A stretch of DNA of 64,000 nucleotides. Source: Ziziphus jujuba. Its lineage: Eukaryota; Streptophyta; Magnoliopsida; Rosales; Rhamnaceae. Made by a program: the position numbers and the translations under genes. This document shows, piece after piece, positions 13,485 to 24,466 of the stretch (the first letter of the stretch is position 1; each line of letters starts with the position of its first letter). The DNA lies in contig NC_083390.1 in NCBI RefSeq assembly GCF_031755915.1, positions 22,749,001-22,813,000 of the forward strand. The letters are read 5' to 3'. Under the pieces are notes generated by a model. That model was not told where the DNA came from and ran no database searches. It was given only the letters and a program-made list of their open reading frames with translations.

Positions 13485-13551
13485 CCGTTTGTTGCAAGGG
13501 TATTTCCGTCACATCATTAATACAACGGCTCAATATCAAGAACGTATAAAT
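13485..13551 (+). promoter_or_regulatory. CDC20 core promoter: two AACGG (MSA-core) motifs and a TATA box
   Basis: AACGG, the core of the mitosis-specific activator element bound by three-repeat MYB (MYB3R) factors, occurs at 13524-13528 (+) and 13485-13489 (-). A TATA-like GTATAAAT begins at 13544. The leader then carries a (CT)n tract at about 13603-13631. MSA elements are established in plant G2/M genes including CDC20 and B-type cyclins. The link to this gene rests on position, and the full extended MSA consensus is only partly met. Confidence 0.5.
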
Positions 13552-13599
13552 TCAGATTCACCTAAATCCTAATCTGTCATTCCTAATCCTCTCATACGA

Positions 13600-13636
<37 letters not shown>

Positions 13637-13897
13637 CACTGAATTCTCAAGACGAACGTTCGCAAAACAAACAACGCTGCTCGCTCACTTAGTTGTTTTC
13701 TCTAACAGTTGTAACTTTGAAGCTTTTAATTTCTTCGATTAACTCGCTATTTTGCAGGCCTTTTACATTGTAATGTTATTCTGTTATTTTTTTAAAAAAA
13801 ATTTCTACGGGTTTTTTATTTGTTTTATTCTATATATTTGTTCTTTTTCTTCGTTTTTGTTATTATTATTATTTTTTGGTTTGGGTATTATCCAATT

Positions 13898-14871
13898 ATG
13901 GATGCAGGATTTGTGAATTCTTCATCCAAGATGAAGATACATTCTCGGTCCCCTCTTCAAGATCAGTTTCTTCAGAGAAAGAATTCCCGAGAAAATGTAA
14001 GTGCGAATTTCTTCTTGATTCAATTGTTCTCTTACATTTGATTTCTGCGATAGTTTTTTTTTTTTTTTTTCCCTTTGTATTTCGAATTGCAATATTGTTT
14101 GAGATTTTATCGTTGAAATGCCGTAAATTAGGTTCTTTTAGTTCGAATCGGGACTCTGTTTCTTAAATTTTTGTAAAATTCCTTGAAATTAGGATTGGTT
14201 TTCTCATTTGATTACCGAAGTTGCATTGGTATTTGTGGTTTCTGCGTTAGGGTTCTTTCTAAATCGATCTCTAAAATTGACCCCTTTTTTATGTAATATT
14301 CTTCTCAATTGGTTTGTGGGAAAGAGGGATTGTATTGTGGATTTGATGTAGGACAAGATGGGTATTTTTGTTTTCAATGTTTCTGAGATTTTTGCGTTTT
14401 GAATAAGTCTCAATGTGATTTTCTTTTTCTATCAGTTGGACAGATTCATTCCAAACCGGTCGGCAATGGATTTCGATTATGCTCACAACATGCTGACTGA
14501 ATGGAGGAAAGGTAAGGAAAACCCAACTATGGCTGTGAGCTCACCATCAGGAGAGGCCTACAGGAAGCAACTGGCTGAGACCTTCAACATGAACAGGACT
14601 CGGATCCTAGCTTTCAAGAACAAGCCTCCTACCCCTGTTGAGCCGATTCCCCGGGAGTTTACTAATTCTCTACGCCATGATAAACCTGTGAAACAGAGGC
14701 GAAAGATTCCTCAGGTACCCATTTGTGTTTTTGATCTTTCTTTGATTCTAAAGTTTGCATTTGATCAAAGTGTGGGAATAAATCAGACCTTAAAAACTTT
14801 TCTTGACACAAAAAATTTTAGGATCCGAGTAATTAGATTCTGTAAATAATTTTGGATCATTTACTTCGCCC

Positions 14872-14928
<57 letters not shown>

Positions 14929-16181
14929 ATATTCATTTATTTTCCCGTTTGAGAGTCCTTGAATTATAATTGATTGTGTTTTGAAACATGCAGACTTCAG
15001 AGCGGACATTGGATGCTCCTGAGCTAATTGATGATTACTACCTGAACTTGTTGGATTGGGGAAGCTGCAATGTTCTTGCAATAGCTCTTGCAAACTCGGT
15101 ATACTTATGGGATGGTACAGATGGTTCAACTTCAGAACTTGTTACTGTAGACGAAGAAAATGGCCCTGTTACAAGTGTTAGTTGGGCTGCTGATGGCGGG
15201 AATATTGCTGTTGGGTTGAACAATTCCGAAGTACAATTGTGGGACTCAGCTGCTAATCGACTGGTTGGTTTCCACAGTTCTGAATCCCCTTCTATTTATT
15301 TATTTTGTTGTGCTAAATTTGTTGCTATCTGATGTCATTAATGTATTGTGCAGTTGAGAACTCTGAAGGGTGGCCACAGACTACGAGTTGGCTCTCTGGC
15401 ATGGAACAATTATATACTAACAACTGGTGGTATGGATGGTCGGATCATCAACAATGATGTAAGAGTTAGATCACACATTGTTGAAACCTACCGTGGGCAT
15501 GAACAAGAAGTCTGTGGCCTAAAATGGTCAGCCTCTGGTCAGCAATTAGCCAGTGGAGGGAATGATAACGTCCTCCGTATCTGGGACAGAGCAATGGCAT
15601 CATCAAATTCACCAACACAGTGGCTTCACAGGCTTGAAGAGCATACATCTGCGGTGAAAGCCATTGCTTGGTGCCCTTTCCAGGGCAATTTGTTGGCTTC
15701 TGGTGGAGGTGGCACTGATCGAACCATAAAGTTTTGGAACACCCACACAGGTGCATGCCTCAACTCAGTTGACAGCGGCTCTCAGGTTTGTTCATTGGTT
15801 TGGAACAAGAATGAAAGGGAGCTGCTTAGTTCACATGGGTTTGCTCAGAATCAGCTTACCCTTTGGAAATACCCTTCAATGGTTAAAGTGGCAGAGCTCA
15901 CTGGCCACACCTCCAGAGTTCTTTTTCTGGCTCAGGTAATTATCAATTATTTGAAGTAAGTTTAAATGGTCTATTAAATGATTTATCAATTGTTAAATGG
16001 TTTCATACTAAATCTTGTCATTCTTGTGGACAATTTTCAGAGCCCAGATGGTTGCACGGTGGCATCTGCGGCGGCTGACGAAACACTTAGGTTCTGGAAT
16101 GTTTTTGGGGTCCCAGAAGTGTGTAAGCCGGCTCCAAAAGCAGATCTCGAGCCTTTTTCAAACGTGTGCCGCATCCGGTAA
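13898..16181 (+). CDS. CDC20: Cell division cycle protein CDC20 (APC/C activator)
   Basis: Five exons (13898-13996, 14436-14714, 14994-15263, 15354-15935, 16041-16181), all with GT-AG junctions, encode 456 aa, close to the roughly 457 aa of Arabidopsis CDC20.1. CDC20 activates the anaphase-promoting complex and selects securin and cyclin B for destruction. Visible motifs are an RSPLQD D-box-like site near residue 18, the C-box at 35-41 (DRFIPNR), a KEN box at 60-62 (GKENP), [10 protein letters not shown] in the region that contacts the checkpoint, seven WD40 repeats filling about residues 125-435, and the C-terminal Ile-Arg tail (455-456) that docks on APC3. All expected functional motifs are intact. 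The first exon starts at MDAGF, as in known plant CDC20s. The second intron holds a long (AT)n microsatellite. Fizzy-related/CCS52 is excluded by the overall sequence match. Confidence 0.97.
14876..14928. repeat. (AT)n-(GT)n microsatellite in CDC20 intron 2
   Basis: About twenty AT dinucleotides run directly into several GT dinucleotides. The tract lies wholly inside intron 2 of CDC20 and is likely to vary in length between individuals. Confidence 0.9.
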
Positions 16182-17934
16182 TCAAGAACATGTAGAAATT
16201 TCATCAGAATTTCTTGGAACTATTTAATGGAAGTTGGAGATGCATATTCTACCTTTGCATCGACAAAAATAGAATATAATCAGCTTCAGTTTTGAAACAG
16301 AGGTTCCCTTGTATGGGACAGAAGTTTTGTTGTGTTTTCATTTTGTTTTTAAGAAATCTCAATATGTACATACATTTATATACAAATACAGAACCGTTGT
16401 AAACATGTTGTAGAGTTTGTTCTGTTTCCGTTGCATGGATGGCCTCCTTCACTTGAATGATGGAGTAGATGGTACAAGTATACAAATATACCAACAATTT
16501 GCCTTCAGAAGAAAGTAGACTTAAATAAATAGAGAGAAAAAAAAAAAAAAAGGCTTTTACATGACTTTTCTTTCTACGTAATACAAGATTTTGAATTCTC
16601 CTGAAAAGGTTATATTATACTCGGTTTTCCCAATTTGTAATATGTTTTTTTTTTTTAATTTTAACTTCATAATGTCAATTTTACTATTGTTGAAAACTTT
16701 CGAGGTCTGAACAAAATGCTTTTTGATGAGGCAATTGCGGGGTTTGGATCAACTTTAAGTGAGAAGTCGTGGTAATACATAGACATCACACCCCTCGTTA
16801 TGCAGGACTTGAGAGAGCCTAACTCAAAGTATAAGAAAAAAGTTGTTTGGTTACATGAAAGCCCACGTGTTGAAAACCCATTTGCAGAGTTTGTATGTAG
16901 TGCTCATTTAAGCTTTATGTTTGCTTCAAAAATCACTTATTAGCACTAATCAAACAATCCAAAATAAATAAACAATCCAAGTTGCTCCTCTTTATTCCCA
17001 AAAAAAAAAAAAAAAAAAAAAAACTCATATCCAATCCCTTACTTTCCATTAAATTGAATGCTATTTAACGTAACCTTAAATAGTATCTAATTCTCATCGA
17101 AATATTATCTTCTTTTTTTTTTTCTTTTTTTTTTATGTTGACCAAAGCTTTTATATGTAGACTTGAAAATTAAAACACGTGTTTTATTCATATTTCTGGA
17201 ACAGGCAATGAATTCTCTGAATGTGCTAGTTATTTATGTTTTATCTAATCAAGGATACAATTTTTTAGGGTTGGTGCATCTAAAATATAATAATATACAT
17301 ATTATATACCCCATTAATGATGTTGTATTTTCCCACGAGACTCACAATGGCACTTAGAAAATTAGAGAACCAAATTAAGGTTCAAAAACGTTGCTTGCAT
17401 GCACCTTCTTATCCATGTAAATTGTCAACGTAACCTATAATTTTTTTAATTTTTTTTTAAATTATCATTACCAACGAGATATGAGAGTTACTATTCCTAA
17501 TTCCTTCATATTTTTTTGATAGTAAAAATTAAAAATTATATCATTTGTGTATGAGTGTGATAATACTTTGATTTATTATTGTTTCCAAATCTTTTTAGCC
17601 ATCAAGTTTTTAGTGACAGTTAATTCTACTACTATTATTATTTGTTTTTTTTTTTTTTTTGAAATGACAAACTAATTCTAATATTTAAACATATGCAAAT
17701 TGTCAATCAACATCTTACATTATATAAAATTAAAAATCAAATAAAAAAAATAGAATTTGAAACTTTGATAATTCACCACTCAACCCGCCCTTTTTGTTTT
17801 CTGAATCGTAGACACCCAAACTCAATTGTGCTTATCGCTATCATACAAGAAAAAGTAACATCATTAAATAAAACATCTAGAGAGAGAGAGAGAGAGAAGA
17901 GAAGAGAGAGAAAGAGGTTGATTGATTTTGGTGA
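16182..17934. other. Convergent intergenic region, CDC20 to AOC
   Basis: It holds the 3' ends of two converging genes. The first roughly 300 bp looks like the CDC20 3' UTR. The rest is AT-rich with poly-A/T runs (about 16999-17023 and 17112-17134), and a (GA)n tract at about 17880-17900 probably lies in the AOC 3' UTR. No further gene is visible. Confidence 0.6.
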
Positions 17935-18799
17935 TCAGTTGGTGAAATTGGAAATGGTGGCGTGAGGCTCAGTGGCTTTAGCCGCCGGAGACGGCTCAAC
18001 ACTCGGCGAAGGAGTCACCGGCTTCGCCTTAACCAATTCCTCAGGCAAATCGGCAATGCCTTTCAGATAAAACGTGTAGAAGATCTTGAATGGAAAAACC
18101 AGCTGCCGGAGTTTCACCTCTCCGGTAACCCCTTCGAAGATCCCCGATCCTCCGGTCACCGCCAAGTACGTGTCCTCGTACGTCAGGTACGGTCCCTGAA
18201 CCGATATGTGACCGTAATCTCCGAAATACAAGCTGTAGATTGCTTCGTACCGATCGCCTTTCTTTTCAGGCACGTGTTGGATCAGTATGCAGAGGCCGGC
18301 GCTGATTCCCAACCTCTTCTCCAGATCGCCGGAGTAGATCTTGTTGCTGAATGGAACGAGGTCGCCCAGGGAGTTCACCGGTTTCTTACTCAGTCTGAGG
18401 TACGCTGGGCTTCCTCTGTCTCGCTCGTTGATCTCGTACACATGAAGTTCTTGAACTTTGGCTGCAATTTGGTCAATAATTAGTATAAAAAGGAACGAAT
18501 TTTGTTTTGGTAAAAAAAATGTTTGTTGGTTTTAAGAGAATTTACTTACTGTGTTTGGGAGACTCTGCTACAGCGGGCTTGTTGCTTTGAAAAAACAGAG
18601 CTCTGGTTGTTGTGGAGTAATTCTTCTTGGAGGTGTTTGTTGAAGAGAAGTCTTTGTTGGTGGATGAGAATTTGAGAGATGGAAAAGAGTGAGAGAGATT
18701 GAAACCCAAGAGTTTTGGGGTTTGAGAAGGCGAATTGGGGTTGATTGGGTTGGTTAGTTTCAGAGATGAAATAGTATTGAGAGAGCTTGTGGACGCCAT
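17935..18799 (-). CDS. AOC: Allene oxide cyclase, chloroplast precursor
   Basis: Two exons on the minus strand (18799-18550 and 18461-17935, with an 88-bp intron with a GTAAGT donor) encode 258 aa. AOC converts unstable 12,13-epoxy-octadecatrienoic acid into cis-(+)-OPDA, fixing the stereochemistry of jasmonates, in the plastid. Residues 1 to about 77 are Ser/Thr/Asn-rich and basic with almost no acidic residues, as expected of a chloroplast transit peptide. The mature domain carries the family hallmarks in order: [67 protein letters not shown], and [14 protein letters not shown]. These strands form the lipocalin-like barrel. The tail ends ISNFTN, matching the usual ISNYTN. Where many members have GAYLTYED this protein has [12 protein letters not shown] is the first ATG in frame and begins the transit peptide. 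The sequence matches the family closely, so identity is secure. Confidence 0.97.
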
Positions 18800-18913
18800 T
18801 ATCAATGGAGGTTTTCTTTGTCTTTTTCTTTTTTTCTTTCTTTTTTTTTAAAGGAAACGATGATGATGAAAAGAAAAGAGAATATACAGATGAACAGTGA
18901 GACGTAGTGGGGG

Positions 18914-19045
18914 TTTTATAATATGGGAGAACTATTAGAAATGAGTTTTTCAACACGTGGGGTTTTTCTTTGTTTTTAAATTTTTGTAGTGTGGAATGGA
19001 AATGGACGGTACAAACTTGGTCGGCATCTAGAAGACTTGCACGTG
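18914..19045 (-). promoter_or_regulatory. AOC promoter with TATA box and two G-boxes
   Basis: On the minus strand a TATTATAAAAC box lies near 18914-18924, about 115-125 nt before the AOC start codon. Perfect G-boxes (CACGTG) lie at 18954-18959 and 19040-19045. MYC2-type bHLH factors bind this hexamer and drive jasmonate feed-forward expression of jasmonate synthesis genes, so the arrangement fits AOC. Function here is inferred from sequence and position. Confidence 0.55.
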
Positions 19046-20264
19046 TTTCCCCTCCACAAGGACATGTGTTTGGTGACAACATTATACATATTTATGTGAT
19101 TCTGTGATATAGATATAAAGGACACTCACGTTCATCACATTAATATAACTTTATATTGCCCAAAATATATATTTATATATATATATATAAAACACAAATT
19201 TGATAAATATTTATGTATAAGAATGCACAAATCTCATTTACAATTTATTAATGGACTATTATTACCATGAAAATATATAATTTACAGGTGAATTTTTTTT
19301 TTTTTTCCAAATTATGTAGTGATTGGCAAATCCCATTAGCAATTTAGCAGTTAGTTTGCAGTGAACTCAACTTCAGAGGATCCACATACATAAATATTGT
19401 TTGTTTGTGGTTCATGTGGACGGCTGGGTGGTTTGACAAATTGCAGGACTTGGAAAAGGCAAAGTTAACGTACTACTAGATTTTCTTTACACTCTAATAA
19501 TCTCCTGAAACACATGGTTAAAGGCTTAAGCCCGCTCCAAACATTTAGATTTCAACTTTTTTTTGGGTAATAATAAACAAATAAGTAATAACCACCACGC
19601 AATATTAACAAAAAAGAAGGTGTTTTTCATAGTTTTGGTCCTGCAAGGAATTTTTGAATTTCTAAGACTTTTCAATGCCGCCTAGGATATCCATAGTCCA
19701 TACAAAACACACGTAGTTTAATTAATTTCTTTATTTTCTAATTTTCTATGTTGAAAAGAATAAATATGAATAATTTTTTAGGAAGAAAATGGGAACTTTA
19801 ATAGTCAAAGTAGGAATGGTGGAAATAGGCTGAACATAGCATATGTCAAAAAAATAAATAAATAATAAAAATCCTCATTGATTGTTTATGTATAAGTATA
19901 TATATATATAACTCACAGCTTGGCACTTAAAAAAGGTGTTTAAAAAATGTTAGGATCCACTTGAGAATAATAACATATAACAAAGTAGGTACACATCATG
20001 CGCCTTGCACATATGCTGACCTGGGTCTTCAATTAAAATAAAAAAATAAAAAATAAAAAATAAAAAAAAGAAAAGAAAAGAAAATGGAAACAATAACGTA
20101 CGTAACAACAAAAGAAAATTATATTTATGCACTCATTATACCTCCTAATAATGATAACATACAATTTCTAACAACCAAAATGAAGTGTGACTTTTTTTTT
20201 TTGGCCCATCATATGTACAATAACAAGAAAGAAAATATTGTTCAAAAAAGAATTTTACCAACTT
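19046..20264. other. Intergenic region, AOC promoter to MAP1 3' end
   Basis: AT-rich with (AT)n near 19165-19190 and 19898-19910 and A-rich repeats near 20040-20085. It holds distal AOC upstream sequence and presumably the MAP1 3' UTR. No other gene or structured element was recognised. Confidence 0.6.
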
Positions 20265-23200
20265 TCAACATTTTGTCAAAATTTCAGCACCATTTCGTGT
20301 AATCAAAATTGTATGCTCAAATTGTGCGGCAAGGCTACCATCAGCAGTCAGCATAGTCCAGTTGTCTGGCCATGATATACACTCGGTGGTTCCAATAGTC
20401 AGAATTGGTTCTGCAACAAAATTGGAAACAAATTTTGGGGAATGAGGATTCGCATATCAAAATTTCAGCTTCATTTGTGTGGGGAAAATTTAATTAAAAA
20501 AATAAAAATAAAATAAACTTCATAAGGATTCTTACATGAGTTCCACGGGAAAACAATTTATGATAAAACATGATGGAGAAAAATCTTCTCCATTTTTAAT
20601 TACAACTCACCAATTGTAAATGTTTGGCCTTCAACCATGCAACCACCTCTGTCATTGCCTGTCAACAAATCATTGGAGTTAAAAAAGCATTTAACAGCTA
20701 CAGAAATACAGTAAACCATGCAACCAGAAGACCTTTGCAAGGAAAACTTTTTGATTTTGTGACAGCAGCTTGTTGCATTTTGGAGATTTGAATGTTTAGA
20801 ATTTCAAACTATACATACTGTGTCAAATGGATTTTAAAACCATTAAGGATTCTGAATTATGCACTAGTAAACAAGAGAACTGAAATTTTATATTCTTCAA
20901 CATAATGAGAAGGAAATGAAAAACAGATCAATACTTTTAATCAGTCGTCAAAATGTTTACATAGAACCTTTTTTTCTAGCGGTAAGGGTCCAATGTAATA
21001 ATATTGTGGCACAATATCAGAACTTTATTGTAGATTTTTTTTTTTTCCTCATAATTATTTACAAATTGATATACTATTCTCAAACTAAGAAAAGTAACAA
21101 CTTTTGAAGAATGCTAATATCAAAATGTGGAACTTACGATGGTGTAAAATAATTGGTTCAGAATGAAATACAGTTCCCACACCATGGCCAACAAAACGCT
21201 CTACCACACCATAACCATATTTTTCAGCATGTTCACTGCCAATATACAAAAGATAACATATTAAGAACAAGCAAAGAATTAAATAATGTACCGAATATAT
21301 ATTAAGCCACCAACTACATATTTACTCTATCATCAGTTAAACAATTAGAAAATTTTCTCAGCTATCTAAAACCAATCAGTTTTGTGCTCCATCCATTACA
21401 CAAAATAATATGAAAGAACCACCACAATCAGGATCTTATGATTGATTACCTATCATTAGCATAGGTTCAAATGCTAGAGAGTCACAAGACCAAGCACAGA
21501 ATTTTGTTGAGGGATACAGTTACCATCAGAAACAATTTCTAAATTCTGGATTAAATTTGTTGCTTTTCAATGAACCTGCAGATTCTACTTCAGTGAATTA
21601 TAGCTTTGTCTTTTTTTGACAGTGAACCTTGGGAATAGTGCTTACTATTTTTATACATGCTACAAAATTGATATGGGAGCGTTTGGTGATTCAGGTTATA
21701 CAGATACTCTTTAGTTAATATCTTTGTTATCTTGTCTTTTTTTGACAGTGAACCTTGGGAATACTGCTTACTATTTTTATACATGCTACAAAATTGATAT
21801 GGGAGCGTTTGGTGATTCAGGTTATACAGATACTCTTTATTTAATATCTTTGTTATCATACTTCTACATATTACACATATAAAAGAAGATTTATTTTTAC
21901 TTATACTATCAAAATAAGCAACGATACAAGTCTTGTTATAAAATAAGGTACCTATCCATTAAAGTCAGTGCACCATACAGAATTTGATGATTTACTATTC
22001 ATATAGGTAAGAAATTTATGGTTTTATGTTGAAGCAATGTGGATTAGTGCTAAGCTTAACGATAAACAACACATAAGAGATGCTCCATTTGAGTGGTCAG
22101 TTCTTATCACCAAGTTCTAAATCAATGTAGTCCTACTAGCTTCACACGATTAATTGGTGTTTCTAGATTGACACATCCTTCTATGAAGAAGGCTAAGCAT
22201 TTATTGATCTAAAAGAAGTCTAATTTTTTTTCCTAATCCAACAGAACATGAAGATCAGATACCTAATTCTCTTCCCAATTTTCCTAAAGGCAGCACCATC
22301 CTTGCAAACTGCTATGCCTCTTTCCATGCATTCTTCGGTTATCTGCTACCAAATGAAAATTATAAGTAGAAATACATTTAAACTTATGAAATAAATTTAA
22401 CAGCAGATATAGAAGCAAATCTAAGGATTGGCCAGTAGCATAGTTAACAACTGATGCAAAAGCTTTTACAGTAGTGAATTAACAGTAGTTGACAGTTTCT
22501 CCATGTTTTTAAAGAATAAAGCTCAGAAGTACATCAATATGACAAAAACTACCTTCACCAGACGTTTAGCTGATTCACTAACATTCCCACAGAAAAATGT
22601 CTTCGATGTGTCTCCATGATATCCCTAAATCACATAAAACAAAAGCATGCATTATGTGGTAAGATTTAAACTTCTAGTTAACAAAGATGCTAGAAATAAC
22701 AAGAGAATCAGATCCCACCGACCATCAAAGACAGATAAATAATCGGGAGTATAGCATTTAAGCATGGCAAAATCAACGACCAAAAGACAAGTTATATAAG
22801 TGTATATCCTGTTAGAACAAGCAATAAATTACATACACAAAAGGAGTTGAAGCAATAAAGTAAAAGATCTGAGCTACAAGGATATCCGGTCAGGAAAAGC
22901 AGGTAAGAAAGTTGCTAAAATCAAAAACATAAAATTAGAACTTACATTAAGGTAAACTGTCACATCAATGTTTATTATGTCTCCATCCTGCACCCAAAAA
23001 AAAAAAAAAAAAAAAAAAAGACTATTAGTGAGGAATAACGTACATATTGTGAAAGCAGAAACGAGAATATTACTACTCCAAAACCTGTAGCTGGCGAGAA
23101 TCGGGTATTCCATGGCACATGCACTCATTAACAGAGGTGCAGACACTCTTGGGAAATCCCCCATAGCCAAGAGGTGAAGGATAAGCACCAGCATCAATAA

Positions 23201-24226
23201 TCATCTGGTGCACGGCTTTGTCAATTTCATTTGTTGTTACTGATGGCTGATACAATATAGAAAGATGTCAATAGCAATTCAATTAGGCTGAAAAGGTAAA
23301 CAACCAAATGGTGACAAAAGTATTCGCTTGGAAAAAAATATGAATTATCACATTACCAACAGAAAGAAAGAAATATGATTCATACCCAACAGCATAAAGC
23401 TCATAAGCTTACCCGAACCAATGTGCCAGCATAGTCCAAGACGCGAGCAGCAAGCTGGCATGCGGCTCTCATGCGAGCAATTCCTTCAGAATCATGAATT
23501 TGATGTTCACTGGAAATTTCTGGCACCGCAGAAGTACCTACATAAGGTGGTTTTGGTATGTGATCGGGCACAGGAAGACGTGGGGATACCCTCCCACGCC
23601 TCAAAGGTTGCCTTTTTCTAACCTTTGTAGTAGTAGCCTCAAGCTCCTCTCTTTCTCTACATAACTAATATACCATTAGACTTTAAACAGTAAAAGGCTC
23701 ACTTTCAGTCTCAGAAAACCCAACAAAATGCAATCAGTAATCTCAGTATCTTTTTACTCCTAAATTCCTAATCCATACATGTTTTTATTCAAAGGGGCTC
23801 TTAACTTCTTTCCATCAAATCTAAAACCAGTAAAATTAACATTCAAAGATCAATTAAACATGTATTTTAACGCAGCCATTTAAATCCTAACCAAAGCCTT
23901 CAACGAAACAACTATAACAAGCTAACCAGAACGCTCAAATGATGAACAAAACGATGCCAGCTGTACCTCCTGATTCTCATGGCCTCCTCTAAGCCCCACA
24001 ACTTCCTCGCAAAAACAACGAGTCGCTTCCCGGGGCGCGAGAGAGACGGTAGAGGACCGAGGAGCGACAGTCCAGAGAATGTAGTACCAGTGGAAGAGGC
24101 TGCTGAAAGAGTGAGGGGTATACCCGCATATGGAGCAGACTTTGATAGAGATGGAAACGTTTGGCCATGAAAACCAGCTGAGAGTTGCAGAGATACGGCA
24201 TGGCTCGAGAAACCAACGAATCCCAT
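20265..24226 (-). CDS. MAP1D: Methionine aminopeptidase type I, organellar (MAP1C/1D-like)
   Basis: Nine minus-strand exons join in one frame: 24226-23967, 23656-23413, 23246-23085, 22987-22946, 22624-22553, 22342-22263, 21235-21138, 20658-20611 and 20410-20265. The product is 383 aa. The enzyme removes the initiator methionine from new proteins, and plant MAP1B/C/D act in plastids or mitochondria after deformylation. The first 80 or so residues are rich in Ser, Thr, Leu and Arg and resemble a dual-targeting presequence. The pita-bread fold is complete. The dinuclear metal ligands are all present: D230 (INIDVTVY), D241 (GYHGDTSK), H304 (FVGHGVG), E336 (TIEPIL) and E367 (QFEHT). The substrate-site histidine H213 (HGIPDSR) is also present. 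The ending [10 protein letters not shown]...ILTKC is closer to what I recall of MAP1C/1D than of MAP1B, but the subclass is tentative. A 126-bp tandem duplication lies in the sixth intron. The start is the most upstream ATG before the presequence. Confidence 0.93.
21606..21857. repeat. 126-bp tandem duplication inside a MAP1 intron
   Basis: Two adjacent 126-bp units, 21606-21731 and 21732-21857, differ at only about two positions (AATAGTG/AATACTG and TTTAGTT/TTTATTT). They lie in the intron between MAP1 exons 6 and 7, well away from the splice sites. The near-identity points to a recent unequal-crossover or replication-slippage event. Confidence 0.95.
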
Positions 24227-24382
24227 TTCTCTCTGTGTTGTCTACCACTCTACTCCACACAGAGCGAACCCAGAGAGCGAGCGATAGAGAAACGCAGTGG
24301 ATAACGGAACGAAGAGGTTTTGGTTTCCGTTTTGGTGTTTTGGAACTTGGTTTGAATTCTGGGGCTATAAAACAATGGGATG

Positions 24383-24466
24383 AGCCCAAATAAAAATAAA
24401 GATCCACTTCTTTGGAAGAAGTTGTTTCATAGGCCTAATTATGGGCCTCTTCTATTGTTTTGGGCT
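24383..24466 (-). promoter_or_regulatory. Site II (TGGGCY) cluster upstream of MAP1
   Basis: TGGGCT/TGGGCC motifs occur at 24383-24388, 24442-24447 and 24461-24466, about 157-240 nt before the MAP1 start codon. Site II elements are enriched in promoters of nuclear genes for mitochondrial, plastid and ribosomal proteins, which supports an organellar housekeeping role. The regulatory role is inferred. Confidence 0.45.

Noticed and set aside
17962..18483. A 173-codon plus-strand frame
   Set aside because: It is the antisense shadow of AOC exon 2.
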